Below are positions 34,495 through 46,300 of a stretch of DNA of 64,000 nucleotides, in pieces (within the stretch, counting starts at the first letter, position 1; each line of letters starts with the position of its first letter). The notes under the pieces are model-generated. The model made no database searches, was not told the origin of the DNA, and was given only the letters and a program-made list of their open reading frames with translations. The stretch comes from Monocercomonoides exilis (Eukaryota > Preaxostyla > Oxymonadida > Polymastigidae): NCBI GenBank assembly GCA_001643675.2, contig LSRY02000009.1:1063501-1127500 (forward strand), read 5' to 3'. A program made the translations under genes and the position numbers.

Positions 34495-35321
34495 TCAAAG
34501 TGTCAATTGACAAACTCTGACGTCTTTCTCCCACAATTCTTCGAGCCCTGGAAAATAATCTTTCACAAAAACATTCGCCACAATGAAATTGGATAAGGCT
34601 GTATGCAAATGAAGGTAAACTTTGTGAATATCGCTTTTTCGAAACATATTTGAATAATAAATGTGTGAATCATCTTCAATCACACATTTTTCAGTTTCTT
34701 TTTTTTCCAAAGATCTCTGAAACAACAGCAAACAACCTTCAATTATTTCTCCTTTTTCTTGACCAATAAAACTTTGAATAGTCTCCCTAAAGCTGTAAAC
34801 CATCCTCCCATGCCAATCTCCAAACACTGTATCAAAAATATCGAGCATCGTTTTCTCTTCCAGTTCGAAATTATGTAAATGAATTTTTTTACTGATTCAA
34901 ATATCACAAGGCACGTTCCATCATCATTTTCAACATATTTCTCCTCCAGTTTATGAAAATCATCATTTGTTGAGCAACGACATTCCTCCTCCTCATCAAT
35001 TAAATTGACAATTTTCTGTTGATCATCAAATTTTGTCTTTTTTTCTTTTTTGAAATGACGAGCATTATCCATTGAATTTCTTTCATCTAAATCTTCTATA
35101 TATTCATCGTTAATTGCTTCGTTTTCTGCGCATAACAATCCGAATAGATCTTCATCATTCTCTTCATCTGATTCGTCAGTGTTGCTTTCCATCTCCATTG
35201 ATAGTGAGCTTGTTCGAAGAGTTTCAATGAAATTAAACAAATCTATAACAATGCTGTTTGAGCTTTTCCGGATATTTTGTTGATCATAATCAAAAGGAAT
35301 CAAACCTAATGTATCATTCAT
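34495..35321 (-). CDS. Hypothetical acidic protein, two overlapping frames
   Basis: Frame 1 starts at ATG 35321 (MNDTLGLIPFDYDQQNIRKS), runs through an acidic stretch (DESDEENDEDLFGLLCAENE) to IFESVKKF near 34890. Frame 2 continues as LEEKTMLDIFDTVFGDWHGR, RMVYSFRETIQSFIGQEKGE, and ends at 34495 with V-C-Q-L-T-L and a stop. The two protein-like parts overlap near 34850-34880 in different frames. Either a very short intron or a one- or two-base frameshift joins them; a GTAAAA donor near 34890 exists, but the nearest AG gives the wrong phase, so a frameshift is more likely. Family not recognised. It may be a recently broken gene. Confidence 0.45.
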
Positions 35322-35588
35322 TCATTGTAAAAACTTAAATTCTTTAACTCTTTTGAGTTTCAAAAATTCGCATTTTGCTTTATTAAAATCATTCATGTTG
35401 TTTCTGAATAATAAATCCTTTCGAAAATACATCACAAAAGAGATAAAGTGGGCAAGATCATCCAAAAAGTGTTTAATGAGGCAAACTGTGTCTGGATCTT
35501 TGATTGGCCGATTTTATTTTGTCAAGAATTCGTTTTCATCAACATGGTTTTGTAATATAATTCTAGAACAATTTGTTTCAAAGATGAC
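35322..35588. other. Non-coding gap
   Basis: Upstream of the hypothetical minus-strand gene. Nothing recognised. Confidence 0.4.
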
Positions 35589-35925
35589 AAGTCACATAAA
35601 AATGACGTCAGTGACGGGAAGTTCCAAAATGATCAAAAAGTGACAAATGATCAAAAAAAGTGACGATCAAAAAAGTCCGAATCTGAAAAAATTAATCAAC
35701 TTTTCCATAACGAAAAATTTTCAAAAGTTTAATTGATATTAATTAATTCGCCAATAAATTAGAGATATATCATTATAAAACAAATATCATTTCAATATGT
35801 GAAAAATGTATTAGTTATCAGAATAAATAATTTTTCTCGTTTGAAAAAAGTGACATATAAATTTCAGATTTGTCAGTCACTTTTCAAAAAATGGCTCGTC
35901 ACTGGCGGGGTGACGAGGAGGTTTA
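35589..35925. repeat. Possible repeat element rich in TGACG/CGTCA at both ends
   Basis: Left edge has gtcacataaaaatgacgtca, gtgacggg and repeated gatcaaaaaagtgac. Right edge has gtcagtcacttttc, cgtcactgg and ggggtgacgagg. The middle is plain AT-rich. The inverted arrangement of the motifs suggests a non-autonomous element about 340 bp long. Confidence 0.4.
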
Positions 35926-36620
35926 GAATGTTGTATTATGTGAATATTTAGTTTTAAACTTATCGGTTGAATCCTAATTACAAAATAGTTTTATCATTTT
36001 TGATATTATTGAAACTTGTCTGAATACCACTTGATACGAAAAATATAATTTAGTATTAAACATAAAACAAAATCAAAGATTAAATGCACAAAATAAAAAT
36101 CACTATTAAATATAAATTTCTTTGCAAATTACAATTAAAAAGAAATAATATGGGTGATTTTTTTTGAAATCATAAAAAAAGATCAAAAATTGAAATAATA
36201 AATCTATTGTGGTATTTTTTGATCAAATAACAAGAATTGATTTTTCATGAGTATTTAGCATGTGTTGACAAAACATTTATTTGTTTTTTTCATTTAAACA
36301 AAAATACAAACCTATGTTTATATGATTTAGATGAAAAAGAATTTTTTTGATCAAGTTAATTAAAATTAATTAAAAATATTAAAAAAATGAATAAATAAAT
36401 TTAAAATAAGAACAGAAAAAACGATAAGAAAACAAAAATATTGAAACCAATTTATAAATAATAGTTATTTCTCTTTTTTCTTTTCGTCTTTGTATAGCCA
36501 ACAAATCATTATTCCTTTATTTGATTCATCGGATTCATCAAACGTAACAGATATAGTGGTGCATTGGATAAAGCCAAGTTCAATATCTGGATCATCTTCA
36601 TTTCTTTGAATTAAATCGTT

Positions 36621-36809
36621 TCAAACAGAGGAACTAATTCTGATGCATGTGGCAAATCCAAACACACTCGATGTGCCACCATCGAGTATGCACTCAACGG
36701 CTTCATTTCCCTCCTCCAAGGCTCCTCCCTCACTCTCCTCAGCTCAACGTTTGTTCCCATTCAAACACTCACTTTCGACGCGGTTGACACAAAAATCACT
36801 GTAAATGAC
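36621..36809 (+). pseudogene. Surface-protein N-terminal fragment, copy 1
   Basis: A 63-codon open stretch: SNRGTNSDACGKSKHTRCAT, then I-E-Y-A-L-N-G-F-I-S-L-L, then STFVPIQTLTFDAVDTKITV. The pattern G-(T/S)-x-S-D-A-C-G...C-A-T-I-E-Y-A-L is the usual start of the beta-helix repeats in oxymonad surface proteins. Nothing before or after it continues the protein, so it is an exon-sized relic. Homologues lie at 42512 and 54647. Confidence 0.6.
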
Positions 36810-37449
36810 AAACATTTTCTAATTTCTTTATTATTAATTCCATTTACAAATTTTTGAATATTTTCCATATCATTGAAAAATTCTTGAGATTTCATAGCTT
36901 TTTCAACTGAAGCATTTGTCATCATTATTTTTTTCAAAAAGCATAACATCAACAAGACAAAAATATTTCTTCGTCATTACCTCATCTATTTTTTCTTCTC
37001 CATCAACAACAAATTAAGCTCATGAAAAAAGATTCATTGCTGTCGTATCTTTCAAAAAGAAATATATTCATGTATAACAGGCAATTTTCTTCAGTTTATA
37101 TTTTCTTCACCTTTCCGATTTCAACTTGCTTGCATCCAATTAGCGCAAGAATTTCATATGACTTCCCTTCAAACATGATTTTTCCCAAAAACCGCTTTGT
37201 CTCATTGTTTCATTTTCCGCGACTTTTTGAAGGCATGTGGCCTTGTGAAATCTCTCAAAAACCATCCCTGCAACTGTTTGTTCAAAGAAATCTTTTCCCA
37301 CCTTGTTCTTTCTGCTTCATGTTATTCTTTCATCTTCCAAATGAAAAAAAGTCAGATTCGATTTTCTTGTTGATTTCGTGCCTTCTGATCAGCTTTTCTT
37401 GGTTTAACGTAAATCTCTCATCTTCATATAACTTCAGCTGATATTCATT

Positions 37450-40400
37450 ATTTGAATAAGTTTTTCTTTGCATCTTTCCAAATAGCAACGAAAGATGAGG
37501 TCTGGCACTGAATTCGATGATTGTTGAATGAAAAGGAAGCAGACGAAGAAAGACCAGTCAGTGAAAGTGGAGAAAGTGAGCCAGGAGCAGCAGGATTAGA
37601 AATGGATGGATGAACAGCTTGAGATAAAAGGAAGGGAGAAGAAGAGATTCTGAGTAAAGGAGAAGATTGCTGTTGGACGTTCATAAACAAGGACGAATTG
37701 ACAAGCGAAGAGGTGCAATGAGAAAGAGGATGCAGAGAAATATTTGTATTTGAACAAAATCAGCAGCTGAATCAAAAGGCGCAACCGAATTGAGGGCAGG
37801 GCATTTCAACATCAAATCCATCTCCATTGAATTCTGCGACGTGAAGAAAGATGCCAACTTTGAGAACGACAGCGAAGAAAACAGCTTCGACAACGCATCT
37901 CTTCTTCCAGGCACGCTGCTCAGGCTGAATGTTCTGATCCCTTTCTCCTTCTGAAACAGCAGCGGTGATCCTTTCCCTGCTCCTTTCCTTCCCTTTCTGT
38001 GTGTCACTTCTGCTTCCTCTTTGTACGGCTACCATCCCCTCCACTTCATCCCCCTTCCTCTTCTCAACTCTGCACGACTCTGCCTCAGCCCGCTCTTCAG
38101 CGCACTCATCAGATCCAACCGCGTTCTTGTCTGCCTCGCGTCGACTGCTGCATACACAGGTACCTTCTGCATCTTCCACGCAAATTGCCCGTTTTCCTCG
38201 CTTTTGATACGCACATAGCTGAAAGGCACATCCAGTTCATAGCTCAAATCTTCAAAGTCAGAATTAAAGAGGTCATTCAGCGTGCAGTCCAATTTCCGCT
38301 CTCTTGTCAAAAATTGCGTTTGGCTTTCTTTCGTTTCTTGTTGCGCCTCGCTTGCCATTTTGTTCACCTTCTGGTTAATCGGTGTGCCTGTCTCAAGGTA
38401 CGGTTGTAATATTCCTTGGATGCTGCTGAACAAATTCTTGTCTTTTTCCTCTATCTTCTTCGCCATTTTCTCCATTTTCCTGTGCTCTCTCTTCTTTCTA
38501 CTTCCGCCTCCTCTCTTTCTCTTCTTTCTCCTCCTTCTTCTTCTGTATTCCCTGCAGTTTCATCAGCCGAAGCAGTTTTTCTCTCTGATCATCAGATTCC
38601 TATGAACCGAACATGATCTTCGCTTCTTCATCGTCCACTTTCCCTTTCTCATTCTGAAACTCATCTGACATCGCCCTTGTAACTTTTTTTGTTGAACTCC
38701 TTCATCCCCATCACACCCAACGTCACCTCTCCTCCTCTTCCTCCAATTCCTCCTCCAACAGCACGTGATAGCGGAGTTGTAGGTGTACCTACAGCTCCTC
38801 TTCCCATCTCCATCTCTTGGCTGTACGCAATCAACGCTCTCCCTCCGACTCCTCTCCATCCTCCGTCCATTCGCTTCCCTCGTGTAAAGTGTATCGTTCC
38901 AAAGTTTCCTCTTCCAGAAATTTATTGTTTAGGCTGTAAAGAAGGAAATGGTGAAGGAGAGGAATTTGTTGCTGCTTTTGATGTTGTTTTTGCAGTGCTC
39001 GTGATGAAAGCGGATCTGTTTTGGTTCATTGGAATGAATTTCGTCTTTCCTGCCGTTTCTTATTGATTCTTTGGTGTTTGAATTCTTTTCTGCTTCCGTT
39101 TAATTATCTTTGTTTTTCAATCAACAGCTTTGCGGTTGTTTGTTGAATCCTCCAAAATCACTTCTTGATCCTCGTCTTTCGTGCTATCTTCATCGCCTTC
39201 AACTTCTTCCTTGTTTCCATTTCCATTTCCAGAATTTGTTGCTTCTTTCTCTTCTTTTCCGTCTTCTTTGCCATCCCCCTCACTTTTAGTAGCATTCACA
39301 CTCATTCCTGGTCTTTTAATCGATTCATCTATCCGCGTCGGAGAAAGCAGAAGGTTCGGTCTGACCATCAAAAGCACTTCATTCACAACAAAATCACGTT
39401 GAAACTCAAGCGCCTGGTAATACCTTCGCATCAGCCTCTGTTTCTCTCTCTGTTTGTGTCTCTTCTCTCTTCGCTCTTCTTCATCACTGATGATGGAGCT
39501 GTCGGAAAGGCATTCACTTCCTTCATTATTCTTGGTTTCCTTCAGAGTATCTCTTCCAATCAATGATAAACTCTCATTTTCTTCTGATTTTGCTTTATTA
39601 TCATTTTCATCATCATTATTATTTACATCATTTTCGGGCTTCAATACCTTCCTCATCTTTATTTGATCTCTTGTTCTTTCTCTCTCTCTTCTCTCTTTCC
39701 TTCGCTCTCTCTCTTTCTCTCTTCCTCTTCTCCAGATTCTCTGCATACCACTCCACCATCCGAATCTCTGCAAACAGCGGCATAGCCTCAAATACATCTG
39801 GTGGGAGAACAAAATATTGTCTTTTCCTTCTTCTTCCGAACTGCTGCCTCATCCTCCTCATCTGCTGCTCTTCGCTTGTTAGAAATCTGTTTCTAGAAGA
39901 GCGAAGCAACGAGGAAGAAGAAAATAGTGAAGAAGGCGATGACATTGGGGCTGCTTCCACTTGTGCACAACGGTTGAGATAGCATCTGCGGAGGAGAGTG
40001 TCCATTGCTCTTATGCAGCGAGCTATTGCAATCTCAGAGCGATAGGGTGATCTGGGGTGGAGAGAGTGGTCAGTTACCGCTGGAGAAGATGGGGAAGATG
40101 AAGGAGAGGGAGAAGGAGATGGCTGACAAAGAGAAAGAAAAGATTCATTGTGCAACGAAGAAGGAGATGTTTCTGTTCCTGTGCCAATGCCAGCAATTGA
40201 ATGAGTCAAAAAGGTTTGTGTTGAATTTTGATTGCTTTTTCTCAGTCTTTGTCTTCAAGGGACATAAAATGAATTTTGAAGAGTTGTTTCTTGTGGCGGA
40301 AGGGTCACAGGAAGAGGCAGGTGCGGCGCATGTTTTCTTTTGAAGTGTCGATGAATTCGTCGATTTCTGCTTTTTTGACTCTTTCTTGTGAAGAATTCAC

Positions 40401-40664
40401 TTCTGACTGTTCTGATGAAGAGAAAGATGAAGATGAACAGTTTTCTATTTTTTCTTTCTCGAAGAATATAACTGTTGCTGCTTTTGATGACGATGTTGAA
40501 GCAGAAGAAAGCGAAGAGGGAGAAGAAGAAGGTGAAGAAGGTGAAGAAGAAGAAGAAGAAGAAAGCGAAGAAGATGAGATGATGATGAAAATGAATATTT
40601 TTGGCGTTTGACAAATCCATAAAAAATGCAAAAAAATTCTAAGGAAGAAGTTGGGAGGTTCCAT
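37450..40664 (-). pseudogene. Ser-rich unknown gene, copy 1, 5'-truncated
   Basis: Minus-strand blocks in order: poly-Ser and SSEQSEVNSSQERVKKAEID (40.6-40.3 kb), SIAGIGTGTETSPSSLHNES with RSEIAIARCIRAMDTLLRRC (40.2-40.0), RRKRQYFVLPPDVFEAMPLF (39.8), an Arg/Glu-rich helix, RRYYQALEFQRDFVVNEVLL (39.4), RMDGGWRGVGGRALIAYSQE (38.85), KKIEEKDKNLFSSIQGILQP (38.45), ELDVPFSYVRIKSEENGQFA (38.2), and DALSKLFSSLSFSKLASFFT (37.9). Copy 2 has the same blocks plus about 600 further N-terminal residues. Here the homology stops at about 40.66 kb and unrelated DNA follows. A TAG/TGA at about 38.6 kb and a frame change near 38.69 kb interrupt the frame. Not recognised as any known family. Confidence 0.55.
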
Positions 40665-41854
40665 GTGATGCTGTTTTCTGAATGAAACATCTCATTTAAC
40701 AAGTTCACTTCACAACGAGACAAAAACCCAAATTACAATTATATTGGCTGATATTTTGTTATTAATCAATAAAGCTTGATTTATTCTAATCAACTCACTT
40801 TCTTTCAACAATTTCCTCTCTTTTCGCTTCAATAACAAAAAATGAAGATATCTCTCAATTTCCACTCCTTTCCATTTTCCTCTTCCACTCAGCTCTCAAA
40901 ATCATCAAAAAAATATCAATCCCCTCCTTTTCTTCATCATTTTCGTTCTCTTTCTACAATACATTCTCCTATTTTAAAAATTACCCCTCTTCCACTTGAA
41001 CACTTCTCAATTTTTCTCGTCTTGCCCGCTTTTGCCCTCTTTTCTTTCTTTTCAAATTCCATTTCTCCAATTAGTCTCAAATATCTTCCCCATCATCTCC
41101 AGCAACTTTTCTATATATTGACTTCAATGTCTTCCCCAAATCTCAACCTGCTCTTCCCCACCACTTTGTCTCCAAAATTTCTTTCATTCAAAAACCCCTC
41201 TCGAAATATAAACAATTTCAAAATCACTCAACTCCCGCCCCTTGCTACAAATAATCATTTTCTATCTCTTCTCTGTGCCATATCCCTCCTGTGATGGGTA
41301 CTGACGAAATAAACGAGATATTCTTCTTTGGGTATTTGAGAATATTATTAAAGGAGATGATCATGCCAAAAACAGAAAATACCCCCTTGGACATCCACCA
41401 CAATGTGTACGGGCAGAGAAGACTCTCCAGTGAGATGAACAATGTATTTTGTGAAGAAGATGCAATGCTGTATTCAACCATTCTGAGACTGAAACGAAGA
41501 GATTGATTTATTTTTTGAATGATGATTGTTGTGGAAATGAGTGTGCTTGGCAAAAAACAGTCGAAGAGCAGTTTGACATTTATTTATTTTTCTATATATG
41601 AATATTTATCTGTTGAATGTTTTTGTGTTTCTTTCAGGGCAGGAAGTGGAAAAGAATGAAAATGAATGAAAGCTGGATATCTCGTTGTGCAGGGTGACTA
41701 TAGAGTTGAGCCAGCAAATTCATATGGAAAGTTCCCAGGGTGAAGGGATTGGGAAGGGAATTGGAGATGATATTTTCAGACGAGAAACAGGATATTTTTC
41801 AATGAGAAAGATGAAATTGAAGAAAATACATAAGTTTCACATTTTTCAGAAGAG
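37898..41854 (+). repeat. Left arm (3,957 bp) of the second large inverted repeat
   Basis: Matches the reverse complement of 49247-53203. Differences noticed: one A/G at about 41811 and two one-base homopolymer differences (about 38690 and 41015). At both ends the match does not stop in unrelated DNA but gives way to similar, diverged sequence (before 37898 and after 41854). Confidence 0.95.
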
Positions 41855-41936
41855 AGGGAAATCGATGCATTTGATGGAGAAACAACTGATGGAAAGGATG
41901 GTTGGGGAATCAGAGGATGAAACGCTAGAAAATTGA
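40842..41936 (+). other. Unassigned segment shared by modules 1 and 3
   Basis: Plus-strand frames 41291-41506 (MGTDEINEIFFFGYLRILLK, IHHNVYGQRRLSSEMNNVFC) and 41685-41936 (RRETGYFSMRKMKLKKIHKF) look more protein-like than the opposite-strand frames, but they are short, have no recognised domain and are not joined by clear introns. The first 450 bases are pyrimidine-rich and non-committal. It replaces the 5' third of the Ser-rich gene present in copy 2. Confidence 0.3.
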
Positions 41937-42511
41937 TTGTTTTCATTTACACTTTATCGATTTCAACTTATCTTTTTCCATTTCTTTTCCAATTGCATTA
42001 TTTAACTTATTTTTGAATATGGGTGATTTTTTTTGATATCATAAAAAAAGATCAAAAATCGAAAAAATATAATCTATAGTGGTATTTATTGATCAAAGAG
42101 TTAATTTGATTTATTACAGTATTTAGCTTTTATTTCTGTCATATGTATTTGTTTTATTATTATATGCAAAAAAACATACCTTTTTGATAATTTCAGAGCA
42201 AAAAGATTTTTTTGATCAAGTTCAATAAAAATTAGCCAAAAATAAATAAAAAAAACTTCAAAAGAAAAAATTGCAAATTCATAATTGGCAAAATACAACA
42301 TTGCAAAGAGAAAGTTTATAAGAAGAACAGAAAAAATGATAGGAAAACAAAATTATTGAAACTAATTGAACTATAATAGTCATTTTTCTATTTTTTCCCT
42401 TTCCTTTATAAGGCCAACAAATTTCCATTCTATTTATTCCATTCATAGGATTCATCTTACGAAAACAGATTCAGTGACATATCAGATAAAACTGAGTTCA
42501 ACAGCTGATTC

Positions 42512-42739
42512 CCTCTCATTGCCCAGAATAACATTGATTTCAGAAGTGGAATTGAAGCTTATTCCTTTGGTAGACCCCAACAGACCCCATGTGCCAACGT
42601 CGAGTGTGCCCTCAATGGCTTCATCTCCCTCCTCCACGACGCCTCCCTCACCCTCCTTTCCTCAACATTTGTTCCTTCTCAAACACTCACTTTCAGCGCA
42701 GCTGATGCAAAAATCACAGGAAACGATATCCTTTTCTAA
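42512..42739 (+). pseudogene. Surface-protein N-terminal fragment, copy 2
   Basis: Open stretch with GRPQQTPCANVECALNGFIS, L-L-H-D-A-S-L-T-L-L, and STFVPSQTLTFSAADAKITG, ending at TAA 42737-42739. It aligns residue by residue with the relics at 36621 and 54647. A TGA lies just upstream in frame; a caacag there could be an old splice acceptor. Confidence 0.6.
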
Positions 42740-43399
42740 TTTCATTAAAATTTCTTCCATTTTCCATATCATTGAAAAATTCTTGAGCTTTCATCTTCTT
42801 TTCATTTGAAATTTATTTTTTTTCTAAATCCTTAATGTCATCTCAAATAAAAGCATTTCTTTGTCATTTTCAATTTGATTTCGCTTCTTCATCAAACGAA
42901 AACAAAGCTCGTTGCTTTAAGAAATCGTCGATTTCTCCTCTTCAATATTCATCTCTTCGATCATATCAGAAAATTCTTCAAAAGCATTTATTTCCTCAAC
43001 ATTCCGATTTCAACTTGTTCGTATCAAATAAGAGCAAGAATCTCTATAATTTCTCTTCAAATATGCCTTTTCCTCAAAATTCTTTTCTTCCTCATTTCAT
43101 TTTCTGCAATTCCCCGTGGTTTCGCTGCTGTGAAATCTGCCGAAGGCTATTTTCAAACTCATTCATTCCAAACAAAAATTACTTCAACATTATTTCGTTT
43201 TTATCTGTGCTTCTTTCAGCATCTAAATGAAAAGTCAGAATTGATTCAGTTGTTGATAACGAGCAGACTTTTCTTTGCTTTGTGGAGAATTGCTTCCGTC
43301 GTTATACTCTTTCAGCTGATATTCATTATTTGAATAAGCATATCTATGCATCTTTCCACGTTGCAACGAAAGATGAGGTCTGGCACTGAACTCGATGAA

Positions 43400-46300
43400 A
43401 GTTGAATGAAAGAGAAGGAGAAGAAGTTACGGTAAGCAGTAAAAGGGGAGGAAGCGAACCAGGAGCAACAGGATTAGCCGAAGATAGTTGTTTAGCTTTG
43501 GATTGCAGTGAAGGAGATAAAGATGTTCAGAGAGAAGGAGAAGATTACTGTTGGATGTTCATTAACAAGGAAGAATTGACAAGTGATGAAGTTCAGTGAG
43601 AAAGAGGAGAAGAACATTTTTTGTATTTGCGGCAAAATCAGCAGCTGAATCAAAAGGCGCAACCAAATTGAGGGCAGGGTATTTCTGTATCAGATCCATC
43701 TCCATTGAATTCTGCGATGTGAAGAAAGATGCCAACTTTGAGAACGAAAGCGAAGAAAACAGCTTCGACAGAGCATCTCTTCTTCCAAGCACGCTGCTCT
43801 GACTGAATGTTCTTATCATTTTATCCTTCTGAAACAGCAGAGGCGATCCTTTCCCTACTCCTTTCTATCCCTTTCTGTGTGTTTCTTCTGTTTCCTCTTC
43901 GCAGTTCTGTACAGCTTTGCTTTTTCCCGCTCTTCAGCGCACTCATCAGATTCAACCGAGCCCTCGTTTGCCTCTCTTCGACTGCTGCATACACAGACAC
44001 TTCCTGTAACTTCCTCACAAATTGCTCGTTTTCCTCGCTTTTTATGCAAACATAGGGGAGGGGCACATCCAATTCATCGCTCAAATCTTCAAAGACAGAA
44101 TTAGATAAATCAATCAACGTGCAGTCAAATTTCCGCTCTCTGGTCAAAATTGGCGTTTGGCTTTCTTTCGCCTCTTGTTGCGTCTCGCTGGCCATTTTGT
44201 TCTCTTTCTGGTTGGTTGGCGTGTATGTATCAAGGTGTGATTGTAGTATTCCTTGGATGCTGCTAAATAGATTCTTGTCTTTTTCCTCTATCTTCTTCGC
44301 CATTTTCTCCATTTTCCTGCGCTCTCGCTCTTCTTTTTTCTCCTTTTTCTTCTTCTGTATTTCCTGTTGTTTCATCAGCCGAAGCAGTTTTTCTCTCTGA
44401 TCATCTGATTCCAATGAATTAAACGTGTCCTTCTCCTCTTCATCGTCCACTTTCCCTTTCTCATTCTGAAACTCATCTTGCATCGCCCTTGTCACTTCTT
44501 TGTTCAAATCCTTCATCTCCATCACACTCAACGTCACCCCCCCTCCTCCTCATCCTCCTCCTCCAATTCCAATTCGAATTCCTCCTCCTCCAACAGCAGG
44601 TAACAGCGGAGTCGTAGGTGCACAAACAGCTCCTCTACACATCTCCATCTCTTGGCTGTGCACAATCAACGCCCTACCTCCGACTCCTCTCCATCCTCCG
44701 TCCATTCGCTTTCCTCGTGTTAAGTGTATTGTTCCAAAGGCGCCTCTTCCTGAAGTATATTGTTTAGGCTGTGGAGAAGGTGATGGTGTTGGAGATGGAA
44801 TTGTTGTTGTGTTCTGTTGTTGTGGTTGTTGCTGCTGTTTTTGCTGAGTTAGCGATGAAAGAGGCTCTGGTTTTGGCTCATCATTGTTCTTTTCGCCTTT
44901 TTTGTTGTTTCTTATTGATTCTCTGGCGTTTGCACTCTTTTCCACTTCCGTTTGATTATATTTGCTTTTGAAACAACTGCTTTGGGGTTGTTCATTAAAT
45001 CCATCAAAATCACTTCTTCGTTTTCGCCGTTGTTTGAGCGATCATCTTCTTTGTGCTCATCTTTTCCATCATTTTCATCGCCTTTAACTTCTTCCTTGTT
45101 TCCATTTTCATTCAAAGAATTATTCCATTCTTTCTCTTCTTTCTCCCTTTTTCGCCATCCCCCTCATTTTTGAAGCACTCACATTAATTCCTTGTCTTTT
45201 TATTGATCGTCAATCGGTGCAGGAGAAATCAGCTTGTTTGGAATGAACATCAAAAGCACTTCATTCACAACACAATCACGTTGAAGCTCAAGTGCCTGGT
45301 AATACTTTCGCATTTATCTCTTTTTTTCTCTCTGTTTGTGTCTCTTCTCTCTTCGCTGTTCTTCATCACTGATGATGGAGCTGACAGAAAGGCATTCAGT
45401 TTCTTCCTTTTTTTTCGATTCCTTCAAAGAATTTCTTCTCATCAATGATAAACTCTCGTTTTCTTCTGCTTTTGCTTTATCTTCTTTTTCATTTTCATCA
45501 TCATTGTGATCTCCTTTATCAACATGCTTTAATGCCTTTATCAACTTAATTTGTTCTCTTGTTCTTTTTTCCTCTCTTTTCTTGTTCCTTGCTTCTTTCT
45601 TTCTTTCTCTTTCCCTCTTCTCCAGATTCTCCGCATACCGCTCCACCATCCGAAACTCTGCAAACAGCGGCAGTGCCTCAAACACATCGGGAGGGAGAAC
45701 AAAACATCGTCTTTTTCTTCTTCTTCCGAACTGTTGCTGCATCCTCCTCATCTGCTGCTCTTTGCCTGTCAGAAATCTGTTTCTAGAAGAGCGAAGCAAC
45801 GAGGAAGAAGAGGAGGAAGAAGAAGAAGAGGAAGAAGAAGAAGAACGTGAGGCACCAGAAGCAGCAGCCACTTGTGCACAGCGGTTGAGATAGCATCGAC
45901 GGAGGAGAGGATGCATCGCTCTTATGCAGCGAGCCATAGCAATTTCAGAACGATGAGGTGGTTTGGGGTGGAGAGAGGGGTCAGTAACAGCTGGAGAAGA
46001 TGGGGAAGATGAAGGAGAGGGAGAAGGAAATAGCTGATGAAGAGAAAGAAAAGATTCATTTTGCATTGAAGAAGGAGATGTGCCTGTTCCTGTGCCAATG
46101 CCAGCAATTGAATGAGTCAAAAAGGTTTATGTTGAATTTTGATTGCTTTTTCTCTGTCTTTGTCTTCGAGGCACAAAAGATGAATTTTGAAGGGTTACTT
46201 CTTGTGGCGGAAGGGTCACAGGAAGCAGCAGATGCGGCTCATGTTTTCTTTTGAAAGTCTTCGATGATTTCATCAATTTCTGCTTTTTCTGCTCTTTCTT

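Larger units (their letters stand above)
36147..42014 (+). repeat. Module copy 1 (of three), 5.9 kb
   Basis: Starts atgggtgattttttttgaaa and the next 1.3 kb aligns, with divergence, to 42015-43340 and to the reverse of 55193-53.6 kb. It carries a surface-protein fragment (plus strand) followed by the Ser-rich unknown gene (minus strand). Its last part (40.7-41.9 kb) is shared with copy 3 but not with copy 2. It is followed directly by copy 2. Confidence 0.75.
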